From W0P33-017 sp963640395 (GTDB lineage: Bacteria > Bacillota > Clostridia > Lachnospirales > Lachnospiraceae): a stretch of 64,000 bases of DNA. Location of the stretch: NCBI GenBank assembly GCA_963640395.1, contig CAVHZH010000001.1, positions 1-64,000 of the forward strand, written 5' to 3'. Positions within the stretch are counted from its first letter, which is position 1, and the number at the start of each line of letters is the position of its first letter. Of the stretch, positions 27,399-37,507 are shown piece by piece. The notes under the pieces are model-generated. The model searched no databases. It had not been told where the DNA came from and saw only the letters and a list, made by a program, of their open reading frames with translations. The translations under genes were made by a program, and so were the position numbers.

Positions 27399-28459
27399 AC
27401 TCTCTCCCTCTCTTCATAAAACTGCTGAATCTGCTTCCGGACACGCACAAATTCCTCCGTCAGTACATAATCCTCCATGCAAAGCTCCAGATCCCCACAC
27501 CACTGCATATAAAATTGTTCGGTCTGTGCACATGCCGCCTTTAATCCGGTAAAGAAAAATCCCATATGGTGCAGCATCTCATATTCTGCAATCGCATAAC
27601 CGCTGTCAGCCGACAATGTAATCTGATAGGTCCAGCATGACTGCTCTCTGTGGAGTGCCATTAGCTGTGCAATCTGTTTTTCAAGATCTGCCCCGCTTTG
27701 CCGGATACAAATCAGCACCGTACGCTGTTGCTCATCGGTCGTAACATCCAGCACTGCCGATGTCTGCGGCAGTTCCCTGCGGTCAAAGCAAAGCGTATAG
27801 GTCATACCCAGCCGCCTGTAGCAGTCCGATATATAATCCGCTAACACCCGTGGCACATAAACGATACCGGCATCTGTCTTTTGTACCGGCAGGATCATCA
27901 CACCCTCAGAATGCTTCGGGCAGTGTCCCTTCGGATAGCTGTTCTGCATCTTTTCAGACAGAAAGCTGCCGAGCCTAAAACCGGTAGGAATCATTCCCTG
28001 TGCCCCGCATACCTTCTGGGTAATCGAATGGAACGTCACCGCATGCACAAACAATGCCTTGGGCTGCATCTGCTTTGCCAATTCAAATGTGTATTGCACA
28101 AATGCCTCCGCCAGTCCATAGCCGCGATACTGGATTCTGAAAATCTGCGAGGCAGGCTCTATAAAATCATCCCCGCGCTCCGTGAATAGTACAAAAATCT
28201 CCATGCCGGCGATCTTACCATCTGTCTCGGCAGTAAAAAATACATAATGATCACTAAGCGCCTTTTCCTTCAGTGTGCTTTCATCATAAAAATCTCTTTT
28301 AAAATAGCTGTCTACATACTCATCCCGGATGCACGCGATCATGCCTTTCTCATCCCCCGGGGCAAACGGTCGCATGGTAAAGCGCCGTTTTTCTCCGGTG
28401 TGTCTATTATACAATTCCCTTGTCACTGCCGGATATTCGCAGTCTGTCTTCAAATGCAT
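27377..28459 (-). CDS. GNAT-family protein in the partner-switching operon
   Basis: A 360-residue protein. The N-terminal 180 residues are a GNAT fold: TMRPFAPGDEKGMIACI, then FRIQYRGYGLAEAFVQYTF as the acetyl-CoA loop. The C-terminal part has no recognised fold. Proteins of this kind often sit beside RsbW/PP2C genes in Firmicutes and are of unknown substrate. It lies between the MATE-RsbW fusion (16 bases) and the phosphatase (overlap), so it is part of the same switch. Confidence 0.8.
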   Translation of the reverse strand: MHLKTDCEYPAVTRELYNRHTGEKRRFTMRPFAPGDEKGMIACIRDEYVDSYFKRDFYDESTLKEKALSDHYVFFTAETDGKIAGMEIFVLFTERGDDFIEPASQIFRIQYRGYGLAEAFVQYTFELAKQMQPKALFVHAVTFHSITQKVCGAQGMIPTGFRLGSFLSEKMQNSYPKGHCPKHSEGVMILPVQKTDAGIVYVPRVLADYISDCYRRLGMTYTLCFDRRELPQTSAVLDVTTDEQQRTVLICIRQSGADLEKQIAQLMALHREQSCWTYQITLSADSGYAIAEYEMLHHMGFFFTGLKAACAQTEQFYMQWCGDLELCMEDYVLTEEFVRVRKQIQQFYEERERVWVFEEK

Positions 28460-28475
28460 ATCTAAAAGCTCCCCA

Positions 28476-30248
28476 TTACAATATCACAATCAGATTATTT
28501 ACTCCGAGTGTCCGCCTAAAGCTCACTGATTTTGCTGCCTCCGTGATCATACGCATACCCAGTGACTCGTCCATCAACAGCTCCTCCGCACTCATGTTCT
28601 CCACCCGCTTCTGATACTCTGCGACCGGATCATAGATCTTGCCGCCGCAGCGGATGCGGAGCAGCACCTCATCCCCGCTGCACATAATCCGCACATCTGC
28701 ATACATATCTGTATTGTTTTCAAAGCAGTGCTCATTGACAAGCACCAGCATTTCCTCAAGCGCCAGCGGAAGCATCATCTCATAACGCGGATCCATCTGC
28801 TGCTGTTCGCAGAATTCGCTCATGCGTGCTGACGCAGTCACAGCACCCTCCGGGCTGCCCGGAACAGAAAATGAAATATAATTCTCATCCTCCTGACGCC
28901 GCAGCAGCAGAATTCCCTGCAGATCCGGGCGTTTCTTACATATTATACGTGTGAGTACAACATCGACCGCCAGCGTCGCAAGCTCTCCAAGTACAAAAGC
29001 CGCCATCATCCACTGTTCTGCCCCCGCCTGTACAAACAGCCATGCAAACAATGCCACAAATCCGAACGAGCGCAGAAACGTCAAAATCGATGCGAGCGTA
29101 CGCTGCCCGATCGTCGTATAGAGGAACGTCAGATCGGTAACAATCGCCGCCGGAATCAGGCTAAGCATAATCAGACAGATGGCAACCGCCGTGCGGATAA
29201 CCAGCGCATGGGAATTGATGCCGAATGCATGTGCGAGCGGAATACTGCATATACCTGCCAGCACAAACAGGCTGCCCATCAGAATCAGTGCGTAGCGGAC
29301 AGCACTTTTCATGAGCATCCGGATACTCATATCATCCTTTTCCCCATAAAACACACCGACAAGCGGTGAAACCGCCTGTCCCGCACCTGCGACAAAAGCC
29401 ATCGCAAAATTAAGTACCGAACATGCAACGGCAAACATACTGGCTCCATCCGCGCCGAGCGACTGTAACACCAGACCGTTCAGCACAATCGTCCGCAACA
29501 TATTACAAAGGTTGTTGAGCGCTGCTGCCGCTCCGACACGGCAGATCTGTATACTGTCCCGGAGCGGGTGTGTGATCGCCCCGAAACGAAGCTGCCTTCC
29601 CTTTCCGAAAATTAAAATTCCCATACCGAGCGCGTCAGCTGCCGCCGCGCTGAGTACCACCGCAAGACCGACACCCATCAGCCCCAGTCCCAGCCGGTAA
29701 AAAAGCAGTACGAAAATCACATCCAAAACGCCCATCGCACCGAAAATCAGCATCGAATACTGTCCCCGTCCATCGACACGCAAAAAATTAAACGGATAAT
29801 ACATCAGCGTCGTAAACACGCCTCCAAGCAGCATCACACGTCCATAAGAAGCAGAGATGTGATACCATTCACCCTGCGCTCCCAAAATGCCTAAAAACGG
29901 CTGAAAAAAGAAAATGCCTGCCACCGAGAAAATGATAGGTACAACAACAGACAGGAACAGCGCAAGTGACGCATAGGCACCGACCTGTGCGTCATCTTCC
30001 TTTCCCATCGCGATCGATACACTGGTCGAACTGCCGATGCTGATCAGACAGCCAAACATTGCAAATATAAACGTGATCGGATTGATCAGGTTCATCGCTG
30101 CCAGTGCCTCTTTCCCATACATATTTCCCGTCAGAAGGCTATTTACAAATGTAATCATTGTAGTTCCCAAAATCGAAATGATCGTGGGTGCGAGATATTT
30201 TCTCAGGGTATGCTTTACAAAATAATTGTTATTCTCCAGTTCTGCCAT
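28476..30248 (-). CDS. MATE-type transporter fused to an RsbW-like ATPase domain
   Basis: A 590-residue protein. Residues 1-440 form a twelve-helix MATE/MOP transporter (KYLAPTIISILGTTMITFVNSLLTG is typical of the first helix). Residues 455-590 are a GHKL domain of the anti-sigma type: LALEEMLVLVNEHCF (N-box, E498 and N505), ESLGMRMI and a final GVNNLIVIL. The fusion ties an exporter or flippase to the partner-switch kinase. It is the second gene of the operon, 26 bases after the STAS stop, and is followed by the GNAT gene. The transported substrate is unknown. Confidence 0.88.
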   Translation of the reverse strand: MAELENNNYFVKHTLRKYLAPTIISILGTTMITFVNSLLTGNMYGKEALAAMNLINPITFIFAMFGCLISIGSSTSVSIAMGKEDDAQVGAYASLALFLSVVVPIIFSVAGIFFFQPFLGILGAQGEWYHISASYGRVMLLGGVFTTLMYYPFNFLRVDGRGQYSMLIFGAMGVLDVIFVLLFYRLGLGLMGVGLAVVLSAAAADALGMGILIFGKGRQLRFGAITHPLRDSIQICRVGAAAALNNLCNMLRTIVLNGLVLQSLGADGASMFAVACSVLNFAMAFVAGAGQAVSPLVGVFYGEKDDMSIRMLMKSAVRYALILMGSLFVLAGICSIPLAHAFGINSHALVIRTAVAICLIMLSLIPAAIVTDLTFLYTTIGQRTLASILTFLRSFGFVALFAWLFVQAGAEQWMMAAFVLGELATLAVDVVLTRIICKKRPDLQGILLLRRQEDENYISFSVPGSPEGAVTASARMSEFCEQQQMDPRYEMMLPLALEEMLVLVNEHCFENNTDMYADVRIMCSGDEVLLRIRCGGKIYDPVAEYQKRVENMSAEELLMDESLGMRMITEAAKSVSFRRTLGVNNLIVIL

Positions 30249-30274
30249 AGTACCCTTTTACTTCCTCTAATTCA

Positions 30275-30574
30275 CTATTCAATCGTCAAAATACTGCTAA
30301 ATCCTGACATCTGGAATACCTGACTCACTGCTTCAGGCACATGGATCAAGGTCATGCTTCCACCTTTTGAATTTGCAGTCTTCTGTCCGATCAAAAGTGC
30401 ACGCAGTCCAGCGCTGGAGACATATGCGACCTGACTGAAATCCAATACCAGCTTACTCCCTTTCTGAAATGCCTGTAAAATCGCATTCTGGAGTTGTGGG
30501 CTGGTCGTGGTATCCACACGTCCCTCGATCTGAATCTGGATCACATCTCCTGCTCTTGTCTCTGATATGTTCAT
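30275..30574 (-). CDS. STAS-domain anti-sigma-factor antagonist, first gene of switch operon
   Basis: A 99-residue protein starting at the ATG after GAGGAAGGACGAAGT. It has the typical STAS core IQIEGRVDTTTSPQLQNAI and VAYVSSAGLRALL, with the phosphorylatable Ser. It is similar to the STAS protein at 17587. It is led by a sigma-A promoter 70 bases upstream. Confidence 0.92.
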   Translation of the reverse strand: MNISETRAGDVIQIQIEGRVDTTTSPQLQNAILQAFQKGSKLVLDFSQVAYVSSAGLRALLIGQKTANSKGGSMTLIHVPEAVSQVFQMSGFSSILTIE

Positions 30575-30643
30575 ATTACTTCGTCCTTCCTCTTTGCCTT
30601 TATTGATTTTGCCAAAACACAGCATTTTTTTCTATCTAGTTCT

Positions 30644-30671
30644 ATTATAGCGAATTTGGAAAGAAAGGCAA
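30644..30671 (-). promoter_or_regulatory. Sigma-A promoter of the partner-switching operon
   Basis: On the minus strand TTGCCT (30666-30671) and a perfect TATAAT (30644-30649) are 16 bases apart. It lies between the last structural CIS gene and the STAS gene, so the switch operon can be expressed independently of the CIS genes. Confidence 0.78.
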
Positions 30672-30705
30672 TTCATTTTTTTATTCCTTTATAAATTATC
30701 GTACA

Positions 30706-31806
30706 CTACTGAAGTGTTACCACTCCATCCATAATCTGTTCCTCGTCCAGATTACCGTTCTCAACCTCAAATACCCGCGCATTCATATCCAGATAATTAT
30801 GTGAATCAAGTACACCGTCTGATTTCAGGTGTACGATATGAATCCTGCTGCGGATCGGCTTGAACTGGTCAATTAAATACATGAGCTGGGATTTGACCAG
30901 GTCGGTGACCGGATGGCTGACAAGCATAGTCACATCATAGATGCTGTTCCCATACAGCTCCGCCAGATCTTCACGGTCTACACTGCTCATATAATCCTGC
31001 ATCACGTTACGCTCAAGGATCAGTACCTCCTCGCCGAGCACGATCTGGGCAATCCTGCCGATCGCCCGCTTTGTACCCTTCATACGGTTGAGCGAATATG
31101 CCTCCCGCACAAGCGTCCGCAGTACCTGCTCATCGCGGATATCGCAGTCCAGATCAATACCAAGCCATTTGCCGTAAGTATTTAACAGCTGCACCGGACA
31201 GGTATCCACATCCAAAAGCTCCGGTAAATGATCGATATCCTGCTGGAAATCATTATAAATACTCGAAAAAATTGACAGATAGCGGTGGAAAAAGCTGCCC
31301 CGCTCCCTGTATACCTCCGGAAACGTCTGCATGAAATTGTCACCGCCCCGGTCTGCACGGATCTGCTTTACAAAGCCTTTGCCCTCACCGACAAATTCTA
31401 TCACAAAATAGAGATAACGTCCTTTCTGCTCATACATCAGGATATCGTTGTGATTGACATGCTTTACAGCATCCACACGTGTGAAAAATTCGTGTTTTAA
31501 TGCTGTCGGCTCGTTCGGATCACATAGGAAATCATCGATCCGCGTCATCTCACCCTCCCGGTAAAACATCGTTTCATTGAGCGCCCGCACATAGACGTAG
31601 CAAGTCATATCTTCCGGATACTGTGTGTCAAACGAGAGCCTGCCCCAGCTACCGTCATTCGTCGCACAATCCAGTGCCCGCACATAAATCGCATGATATG
31701 CCTCATGCTCATTCATCACGAGCGTACCGTCCTGCTCCATCGTAAAGCCGACAGTCAGACCCTTCTCTAAGCGATTTTTTTTAATGGAATAACATATACC
31801 AGCCAT
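30706..31806 (-). CDS. Phage tail protein I-like baseplate component
   Basis: A 366-residue protein. The region at about 165-250 has the tail-protein domain hallmark (LPELLDVDTCPVQLLNTYGKWLG, then LNRMKGTKRAIGRIAQIVLG). It has an N-terminal beta-rich extension. In CIS loci such a protein caps the baseplate wedge genes, where it may bind a fibre or link the wedges. It is the last structural gene, 18 bases after the second baseplate J gene. Confidence 0.85.
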   Translation of the reverse strand: MAGICYSIKKNRLEKGLTVGFTMEQDGTLVMNEHEAYHAIYVRALDCATNDGSWGRLSFDTQYPEDMTCYVYVRALNETMFYREGEMTRIDDFLCDPNEPTALKHEFFTRVDAVKHVNHNDILMYEQKGRYLYFVIEFVGEGKGFVKQIRADRGGDNFMQTFPEVYRERGSFFHRYLSIFSSIYNDFQQDIDHLPELLDVDTCPVQLLNTYGKWLGIDLDCDIRDEQVLRTLVREAYSLNRMKGTKRAIGRIAQIVLGEEVLILERNVMQDYMSSVDREDLAELYGNSIYDVTMLVSHPVTDLVKSQLMYLIDQFKPIRSRIHIVHLKSDGVLDSHNYLDMNARVFEVENGNLDEEQIMDGVVTLQ

Positions 31807-31824
31807 CGTATTCCCCCTTACCTG

Positions 31825-33921
31825 TTACTTAATATGAACATCGATCTCCAGCGAGATCGTTCCCGGATACAGCAGACAGTTGAGCGCCGGATAAATATCT
31901 GTATCCTTCAGCCTTGCCTGATTGCTATGCTGCGGCTGCATCGATAACGCATATACAAATTCTACACACTCCAGATCCTCGATCGCATGAAATACCTCGT
32001 TAAACCGCAGGACATCCCCAAAATTCTTATCTGAGCGGATATAATCTATCTGTTCACGGATCACCTGTTCGATCTGTTCCCTGCAATTTTTGTAGACCGG
32101 CTTGACATAGATCGTACCCCTCACATTGACCGGCTCATAGACCGGAGGGATGATCTCAATCCGTGTTGTGAGCAGTCTGCGGTTTTCTAACTCCTGCTCG
32201 ATGATCTCGCGGTAAGTATCGGACAGACGCGGATGCTCCTCGTCCGTTCCGGGCTTGACAGCGATGCGCACGCGATTATGCTCCTCATCCATTTCTGCCT
32301 TTACCTTATGTATGCACAACTGCGGTGTCTGCTTGACGATCGTCTCATAGTCTGAGGCAGTGACTGCCGTATATGGTGTGTACAGATCATCGACAAACCG
32401 TTTTCTGACCTCTGGGATGCGCTCCCTGAAACACCCGCCCGTGCCGGCACCCGGATTGCTGAAGCGGATGTCTGACGGCACATGCTTTGTTGTAAGAACA
32501 CTTCCGCTGCGGATATTTCCATCCGGACCGTTTGTGATGGCGCAGCCTGCAATAAACAACTGTGCACCGATAAAATCACCGGCATCCTCAATGCAGATCG
32601 TTCCCTTGTTTTCGTACAGTTGGTAATAAAGATTGCCTTCCTCATTGCGTCCGGGACGGACAAAGTCATAGACCGGCTCACCATTTTTATCCATGCGCTT
32701 TGCGATGATCGAGAAAGAATCTGCCACCACGTGCTTCACCGGCAGATTCAATGTCTGGTTGTCATAGCCGAGCACCGTTCCGATCTTGTAGCTGCGCATC
32801 ATTTCCTCTGTATAAGCGACGATGCGGATCGCATTTTTTACCTTTTCCGGAGCATATCCATGACGTTTTTTATCAAACGAATAGACATGCATTCCATAAC
32901 CCTCCTGCAACAGATCATAATAGCGTCCCTGCGCATCCGGCGATGACGCATACTCATACCTGCGGTACGAGCCGCCCTTTTCCTCACGCGCATAGACATG
33001 TACGTAGCCCTCCTCCGCGAGGTCACTGAATAATCTGACATTTCCGGGTTTATGGAAGGTCGTGCATGTGCTGAGCGTCTTTTTCTGCCATACTTCAAAC
33101 AGAAAGCCCTGTACTCCGATCAGCTTTGGCCGCACATCATAATCCGCACGGGTTAAGGTCGCACGGATCACATACGCAGGCGATTCAAGCTCCTCGTATA
33201 AAGCGGCTGCCTCCTGCGGCAGACGGATACGCACCTCGCCGCTCATCAAAAAACAGTTTGAATAATCCCGCACCGGCACCTCGACAAAGCCCTGTTTCGT
33301 ATAGCACTCCCATTTCATCTGTGCAAATGTATTGCGCCCTTTTTCCGGAAAATCGTTCCGGTTATAGCGGTCTGCTACGTTGATATATAAAATCAGTTCT
33401 TCTCCCGGCTCCGGCAGCGCGTTTGCGCAAAAATACACACTGTCTCCGACCTTCGGATATTCACCGAATACAAAGCCCGGCACCTTGATCTCTTTCTCGC
33501 ATAAATAGCTGTAATCATAATAGACTCCGTCACGCTTGCCGTAAATACCGGTCAGATGTCCGGTATTCAGAAGCGTTACGCGGTTCGTCTCAAAACACAG
33601 CTCACCAATCTGAAACTGCTGGTTCGCCGGCAGATAAACCGGCTCCTTTACATTCTCGGCAGTCAAAAGCAGTCTCGCACATCTGCCCTTGCGCGCCTGA
33701 AAACCAACCAGACGAAGTAGATTTTGTAAAACCGGTGCAGTAACCTGATCGATCATATCCGCCTGTAAGGTTTCGAATGCAGTCAGGCTCTCGAGTATCG
33801 TGATACCGGGATCCGATGCATTGAAATTCGTCCACTCGTCCGTAAACAGCGGGATCTGTGTCAGCGCTTCATTATAACGTTCATCAAATGTTTTCTTTTT
33901 CAAATTTTTACTATTTAACAT
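31825..33921 (-). CDS. Baseplate J-like wedge protein (smaller)
   Basis: A 698-residue protein. The N-terminal block (LTQIPLFTDEWTNFNASDPGITILESLTAFETLQADMI) is diagnostic of the CIS baseplate wedge (Afp11/12-like, gp6/Baseplate_J). The C-terminal third (TASDYETIVKQTPQLCIHKVKA, then PPVYEPVNVRGTIYVKP) also fits. It pairs with the larger J protein upstream. Confidence 0.93.
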   Translation of the reverse strand: MLNSKNLKKKTFDERYNEALTQIPLFTDEWTNFNASDPGITILESLTAFETLQADMIDQVTAPVLQNLLRLVGFQARKGRCARLLLTAENVKEPVYLPANQQFQIGELCFETNRVTLLNTGHLTGIYGKRDGVYYDYSYLCEKEIKVPGFVFGEYPKVGDSVYFCANALPEPGEELILYINVADRYNRNDFPEKGRNTFAQMKWECYTKQGFVEVPVRDYSNCFLMSGEVRIRLPQEAAALYEELESPAYVIRATLTRADYDVRPKLIGVQGFLFEVWQKKTLSTCTTFHKPGNVRLFSDLAEEGYVHVYAREEKGGSYRRYEYASSPDAQGRYYDLLQEGYGMHVYSFDKKRHGYAPEKVKNAIRIVAYTEEMMRSYKIGTVLGYDNQTLNLPVKHVVADSFSIIAKRMDKNGEPVYDFVRPGRNEEGNLYYQLYENKGTICIEDAGDFIGAQLFIAGCAITNGPDGNIRSGSVLTTKHVPSDIRFSNPGAGTGGCFRERIPEVRKRFVDDLYTPYTAVTASDYETIVKQTPQLCIHKVKAEMDEEHNRVRIAVKPGTDEEHPRLSDTYREIIEQELENRRLLTTRIEIIPPVYEPVNVRGTIYVKPVYKNCREQIEQVIREQIDYIRSDKNFGDVLRFNEVFHAIEDLECVEFVYALSMQPQHSNQARLKDTDIYPALNCLLYPGTISLEIDVHIK

Positions 33922-33938
33922 TTGCCATTCTCCCCCGT

Positions 33939-36900
33939 CTACTGCTCATCGACCATCAGATGAACCTGATGTGATCCGCTGCGGCATACCATAAACGGAT
34001 TTTCCTGCACCTGTGCAAGTTCCGTCTCATGCGTTCCGGATTCATCTGTATAGTGCGCGATCAGCAACAGCCTGCGCACGATCGCCTTGCTCTTTAATAC
34101 ATTCAGCTTCATCAAAAGCTGATTTTCCTTGGGCATTACGCCGATCTTCCAGCCGATGCCGTTTTCACTCTCGACCGGATCAAGGTATTTCCTCATGCAG
34201 CTTTGCAGCTCGTTCTGAATCTCAAAGCTGTCCTCCATCTGTACGCTCTTTGCCCAGATATCTACGCAGATATCAACAAAAATCGGTTCTACAATATGGA
34301 TGTGATCCGGCGAGATTGTCAGCTCACACGACTGCATCAAATATTTTTTTAGATTATCCGCGAGATTATGGAACGTATAACTGCCCGCACGATAATCCTT
34401 TAACAGCACAACAAAGGTAACAGCATCCGGATCCTCTGCTCCGTCAATTCTTCTGCCCGTAACACAGTGTACCTGTGCGATTGTATCGGAATATGCCAAT
34501 ATTTCACGCTCATAATCACTGATGGATACCAGACGTTTTCTGGATCGTAAAATGTTGGCTCCGCGCGCCAGCGCACTCTCCAGACTCTCCATGTTGCTGC
34601 CGCCGTATGCCTTGAACGGGTTGCTGACGGTATTTAAAAACATAAACCGGGCGCGTGCCTCATTGATCTCGCCCTTGCCGACATTTCCGAGATGCCCGTC
34701 ACAGCAGCGGACACGTACCTTGAATGCCACATCATCCGTAACACGGGGTACGTCGATATGCAATCCGTCACCAAAGATCAGGCGGTTGTTCATGCGGTCT
34801 AACACATAGCCGCGCGCATGCAGCCCGTCATCCAGCCGTTCGAGTTCTTCCCATTTTACATAAAATGCAGAGATTTCGCCGCGCAGATCATATTCTGCAC
34901 GCACATTGTTCGGCATCGCATGCAGCATCTGCTGCATCTGCTTTGCGGTATGGCGGTTTTGCTCATTCACCCACACATCCACATCCAAGATGTGATCTGT
35001 ACCAAGCATAAAGTACATATTCGGCAGTACCTCATCCAGATAGAAGTCCTGCTCATCCCTTGTGACGATATTTTCTACCTGCACCGCATTCAACCGTACA
35101 TCATTGATCTTCGGCAGCATATCCTCCGGCTCATCCTCGCGTTTGATACGGCTGCGCGTGATGCGGATCCAGTACATTTGTTTGTTTTCTAGCACGAGCG
35201 ATGCCTGATCTGACTGCGGCATGAAAATGACCGTTCCGGTCCTTGTAAAATTAGAGGTATGATCTACAACTTTCATCTGACGGAATCCGCTGCGCGTGCT
35301 GTATTCAAACCTGCACCGCAGTCCATCATAATAATTGCCCTCCGCAATATCAAAATACAGGCTGACCGGTCCGCGATCCATCCGGTTTTTAAAGCCCAGA
35401 TACAATGCATCATCGCTGTAAAGCCCGACTCCGAATGCCACAAACGAACGGTGCTCCTTGAGCAGCTTTGTACAGTCAATCTTCCTCGTCGTGTTGACCG
35501 CAACGAGCTTTTGCGGCTCTACATAATGCTCCTTATAACAATAAGAGATCTTCAGATCCTGAATATGCGGATAATGATGGATACTCGGACGCATGTAACA
35601 GTTGTCAGATTTTAACAACTGGATGCGCAGCACACGACCCTCATATGCACCGCTGGCTGTCGTTTCCCAATCGGACGGGCATACAAATTCCAGTTCATAT
35701 CTGCCCTTCTTATCCTGCATGAAAAGCTGTCTGTACTCCTGACGGCATTCAAGCTTTTTCCAGCCAATTCCATTGAAATATTCGATCGAAATCTCCTCTG
35801 CATACACATCCGCAGGCATATCGGTATAGACTACGCGCGGCTTGCGCTTGATGATCTTTAAATCGTCCTGCTCCTGACGCTTTGTCAGCTCCACCATATG
35901 CTCCGGGTAAGTCACATCAAAGGAAATCGTCACGACTGCACCCGATTTGGCAAAATAATTATTATGTCCGATATAACACTCCTGATAAAGTGCCAGAGTA
36001 TCCCCGAACGGGTCAAAGGACTGCACATCGAGATCCGTCGTTCCATTATTCACAGATTCCGGCAGCTGCTCCTTTCCCTCGGACGAAAAAGCAATTTTTG
36101 AGATCGCATAATTTTCCAAGACAGGCTCTTTCGTATCGAGAACAATGAGCTGATACTCACTTCCATCGATCATCAAGCTGTCAACCTCAGGGGCTTGCGC
36201 GTCCTTGCGCAGACAAAACGTCTCCCCATCATCCATCTGTGCCACCTGCGTGTACAGATGAAGCTCACCTGCTCCGTAATAGCTGAAACGGTATCTGCCC
36301 GCACTGATCTGGTCAAGCAGCTTCTGATCTCCGGCTATTCGCACATATAACGGATTATCTGCGGTATCAAAGGCACTCTCGTGATAGAACAGCAATGCAT
36401 TTTTTGAAATATTCGCCTCTTTTCCAAACAGGTGGAACGGCTGTATCCGCATCGCTGCCTGCTGCTCCAGTTCTCCATAGGAAAGCGTATCACCGACAGC
36501 TTCCTCCTCTTTTGTATTCTGCGGAATCAGCTCCGGCTCCTGATAACTGCCAAGCAGTGGCATGACATAACCTTCCTTGCCCCTCGTCATAAACGCAGTT
36601 GAAAATACCGCATTGGACACATAGATACTGTTCGATGTCTCAAAGATAATCGGTTCTTCCGCATCATCCGGCTGCGAGAGCAGCTGTGTTCCACGCGGGA
36701 TCTCCACACCGGGAACCGTATCATTGACCAGATCAAACAATACCAGCGCACTCGCAGGCTTTGCCGGCAGCAGTGAAATATCAAGCATATTGACAAATTC
36801 GGTATGATATTTCTCGATGACCTCGTTATACATGGCGATATTATCGCTCATCTGCCCCGCAAAAATCTTAGCGATCGTCACACCGATATCCGGATCATCT

Positions 36901-37076
36901 TTGGAATAATGCCATTCCGGTGTATAAGCTCCCGCAAGCTTTTCTATCTGTTTTTCAATATCGTCCACTGTGCGTGTATCAATCTGATCATCCAGAATTC
37001 TCCGATCCTGATCATTTTTATTCGCCCTGTTCACGCTCACTGTCATACTGTTCTGATTCATATTGCTCTGACTCAT
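33939..37076 (-). CDS. Baseplate J-like wedge protein (larger)
   Basis: A 1045-residue protein. It has the wedge hallmarks YTPEWHYSKDDPDIGVTIAKIFAGQMSDNI near the N-terminus and ISDYEREILAYSDTIAQVHCV in the C-terminal third. It overlaps the gp25 gene by 59 bases. The start is kept because GAGGAAGAAGCGT stands at correct spacing before ATG; two further in-frame ATGs within 30 bases lack one. It is larger than usual for the family because of a beta-rich middle insertion (about 250-700). Confidence 0.93.
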   Translation of the reverse strand: MSQSNMNQNSMTVSVNRANKNDQDRRILDDQIDTRTVDDIEKQIEKLAGAYTPEWHYSKDDPDIGVTIAKIFAGQMSDNIAMYNEVIEKYHTEFVNMLDISLLPAKPASALVLFDLVNDTVPGVEIPRGTQLLSQPDDAEEPIIFETSNSIYVSNAVFSTAFMTRGKEGYVMPLLGSYQEPELIPQNTKEEEAVGDTLSYGELEQQAAMRIQPFHLFGKEANISKNALLFYHESAFDTADNPLYVRIAGDQKLLDQISAGRYRFSYYGAGELHLYTQVAQMDDGETFCLRKDAQAPEVDSLMIDGSEYQLIVLDTKEPVLENYAISKIAFSSEGKEQLPESVNNGTTDLDVQSFDPFGDTLALYQECYIGHNNYFAKSGAVVTISFDVTYPEHMVELTKRQEQDDLKIIKRKPRVVYTDMPADVYAEEISIEYFNGIGWKKLECRQEYRQLFMQDKKGRYELEFVCPSDWETTASGAYEGRVLRIQLLKSDNCYMRPSIHHYPHIQDLKISYCYKEHYVEPQKLVAVNTTRKIDCTKLLKEHRSFVAFGVGLYSDDALYLGFKNRMDRGPVSLYFDIAEGNYYDGLRCRFEYSTRSGFRQMKVVDHTSNFTRTGTVIFMPQSDQASLVLENKQMYWIRITRSRIKREDEPEDMLPKINDVRLNAVQVENIVTRDEQDFYLDEVLPNMYFMLGTDHILDVDVWVNEQNRHTAKQMQQMLHAMPNNVRAEYDLRGEISAFYVKWEELERLDDGLHARGYVLDRMNNRLIFGDGLHIDVPRVTDDVAFKVRVRCCDGHLGNVGKGEINEARARFMFLNTVSNPFKAYGGSNMESLESALARGANILRSRKRLVSISDYEREILAYSDTIAQVHCVTGRRIDGAEDPDAVTFVVLLKDYRAGSYTFHNLADNLKKYLMQSCELTISPDHIHIVEPIFVDICVDIWAKSVQMEDSFEIQNELQSCMRKYLDPVESENGIGWKIGVMPKENQLLMKLNVLKSKAIVRRLLLIAHYTDESGTHETELAQVQENPFMVCRSGSHQVHLMVDEQ

Positions 37077-37485
37077 ACGCTTCTTCCTCTACCTCTGCAT
37101 TTAAATAAAATGGAAATACCAAATTATCTCTCTGATTCGTTTCACTTACCATATAGTCGATGTTCACAATCAGACATCCATCTTTCGTCTGAGCATCTGT
37201 CGTGATCGACACATCACTCACACGCGGCTCCTGCGTCAATATCTGTTCCGTCAGATCCCGCCGCATCATATTCAGAGCTGTGATGTTTGTATCCATATAG
37301 GTGTACGACATCAGATTGCTTCCGTAACCCGGTCTGGCAAAACGCTCCGTCCGCTGTGTCATCAGTATCAGATAGATAGATTCCTTGACACTCTGCTCTG
37401 CTGAGGAGGTCATAAACCTGCCCGTCGCCTCATTGATCTGCGGTGGAAATTTCATACCGCTTCCCAAAAATTTTTTATCCGGCAT
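37018..37485 (-). CDS. gp25-like baseplate protein
   Basis: A 155-residue protein of the GPW/gp25 family (Afp9-like): AEQSVKESIYLILMTQRTERFARPGYGSN is diagnostic. The C-terminal tail is acidic and repetitive (YESEQYESEQYDSE) and overlaps the start of the next gene. In known CIS it links the inner baseplate to the sheath. Confidence 0.94.
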   Translation of the reverse strand: MPDKKFLGSGMKFPPQINEATGRFMTSSAEQSVKESIYLILMTQRTERFARPGYGSNLMSYTYMDTNITALNMMRRDLTEQILTQEPRVSDVSITTDAQTKDGCLIVNIDYMVSETNQRDNLVFPFYLNAEVEEEAYESEQYESEQYDSEREQGE

Positions 37486-37507
37486 ATGAAATACTCCTTT
37501 CTGCCAC

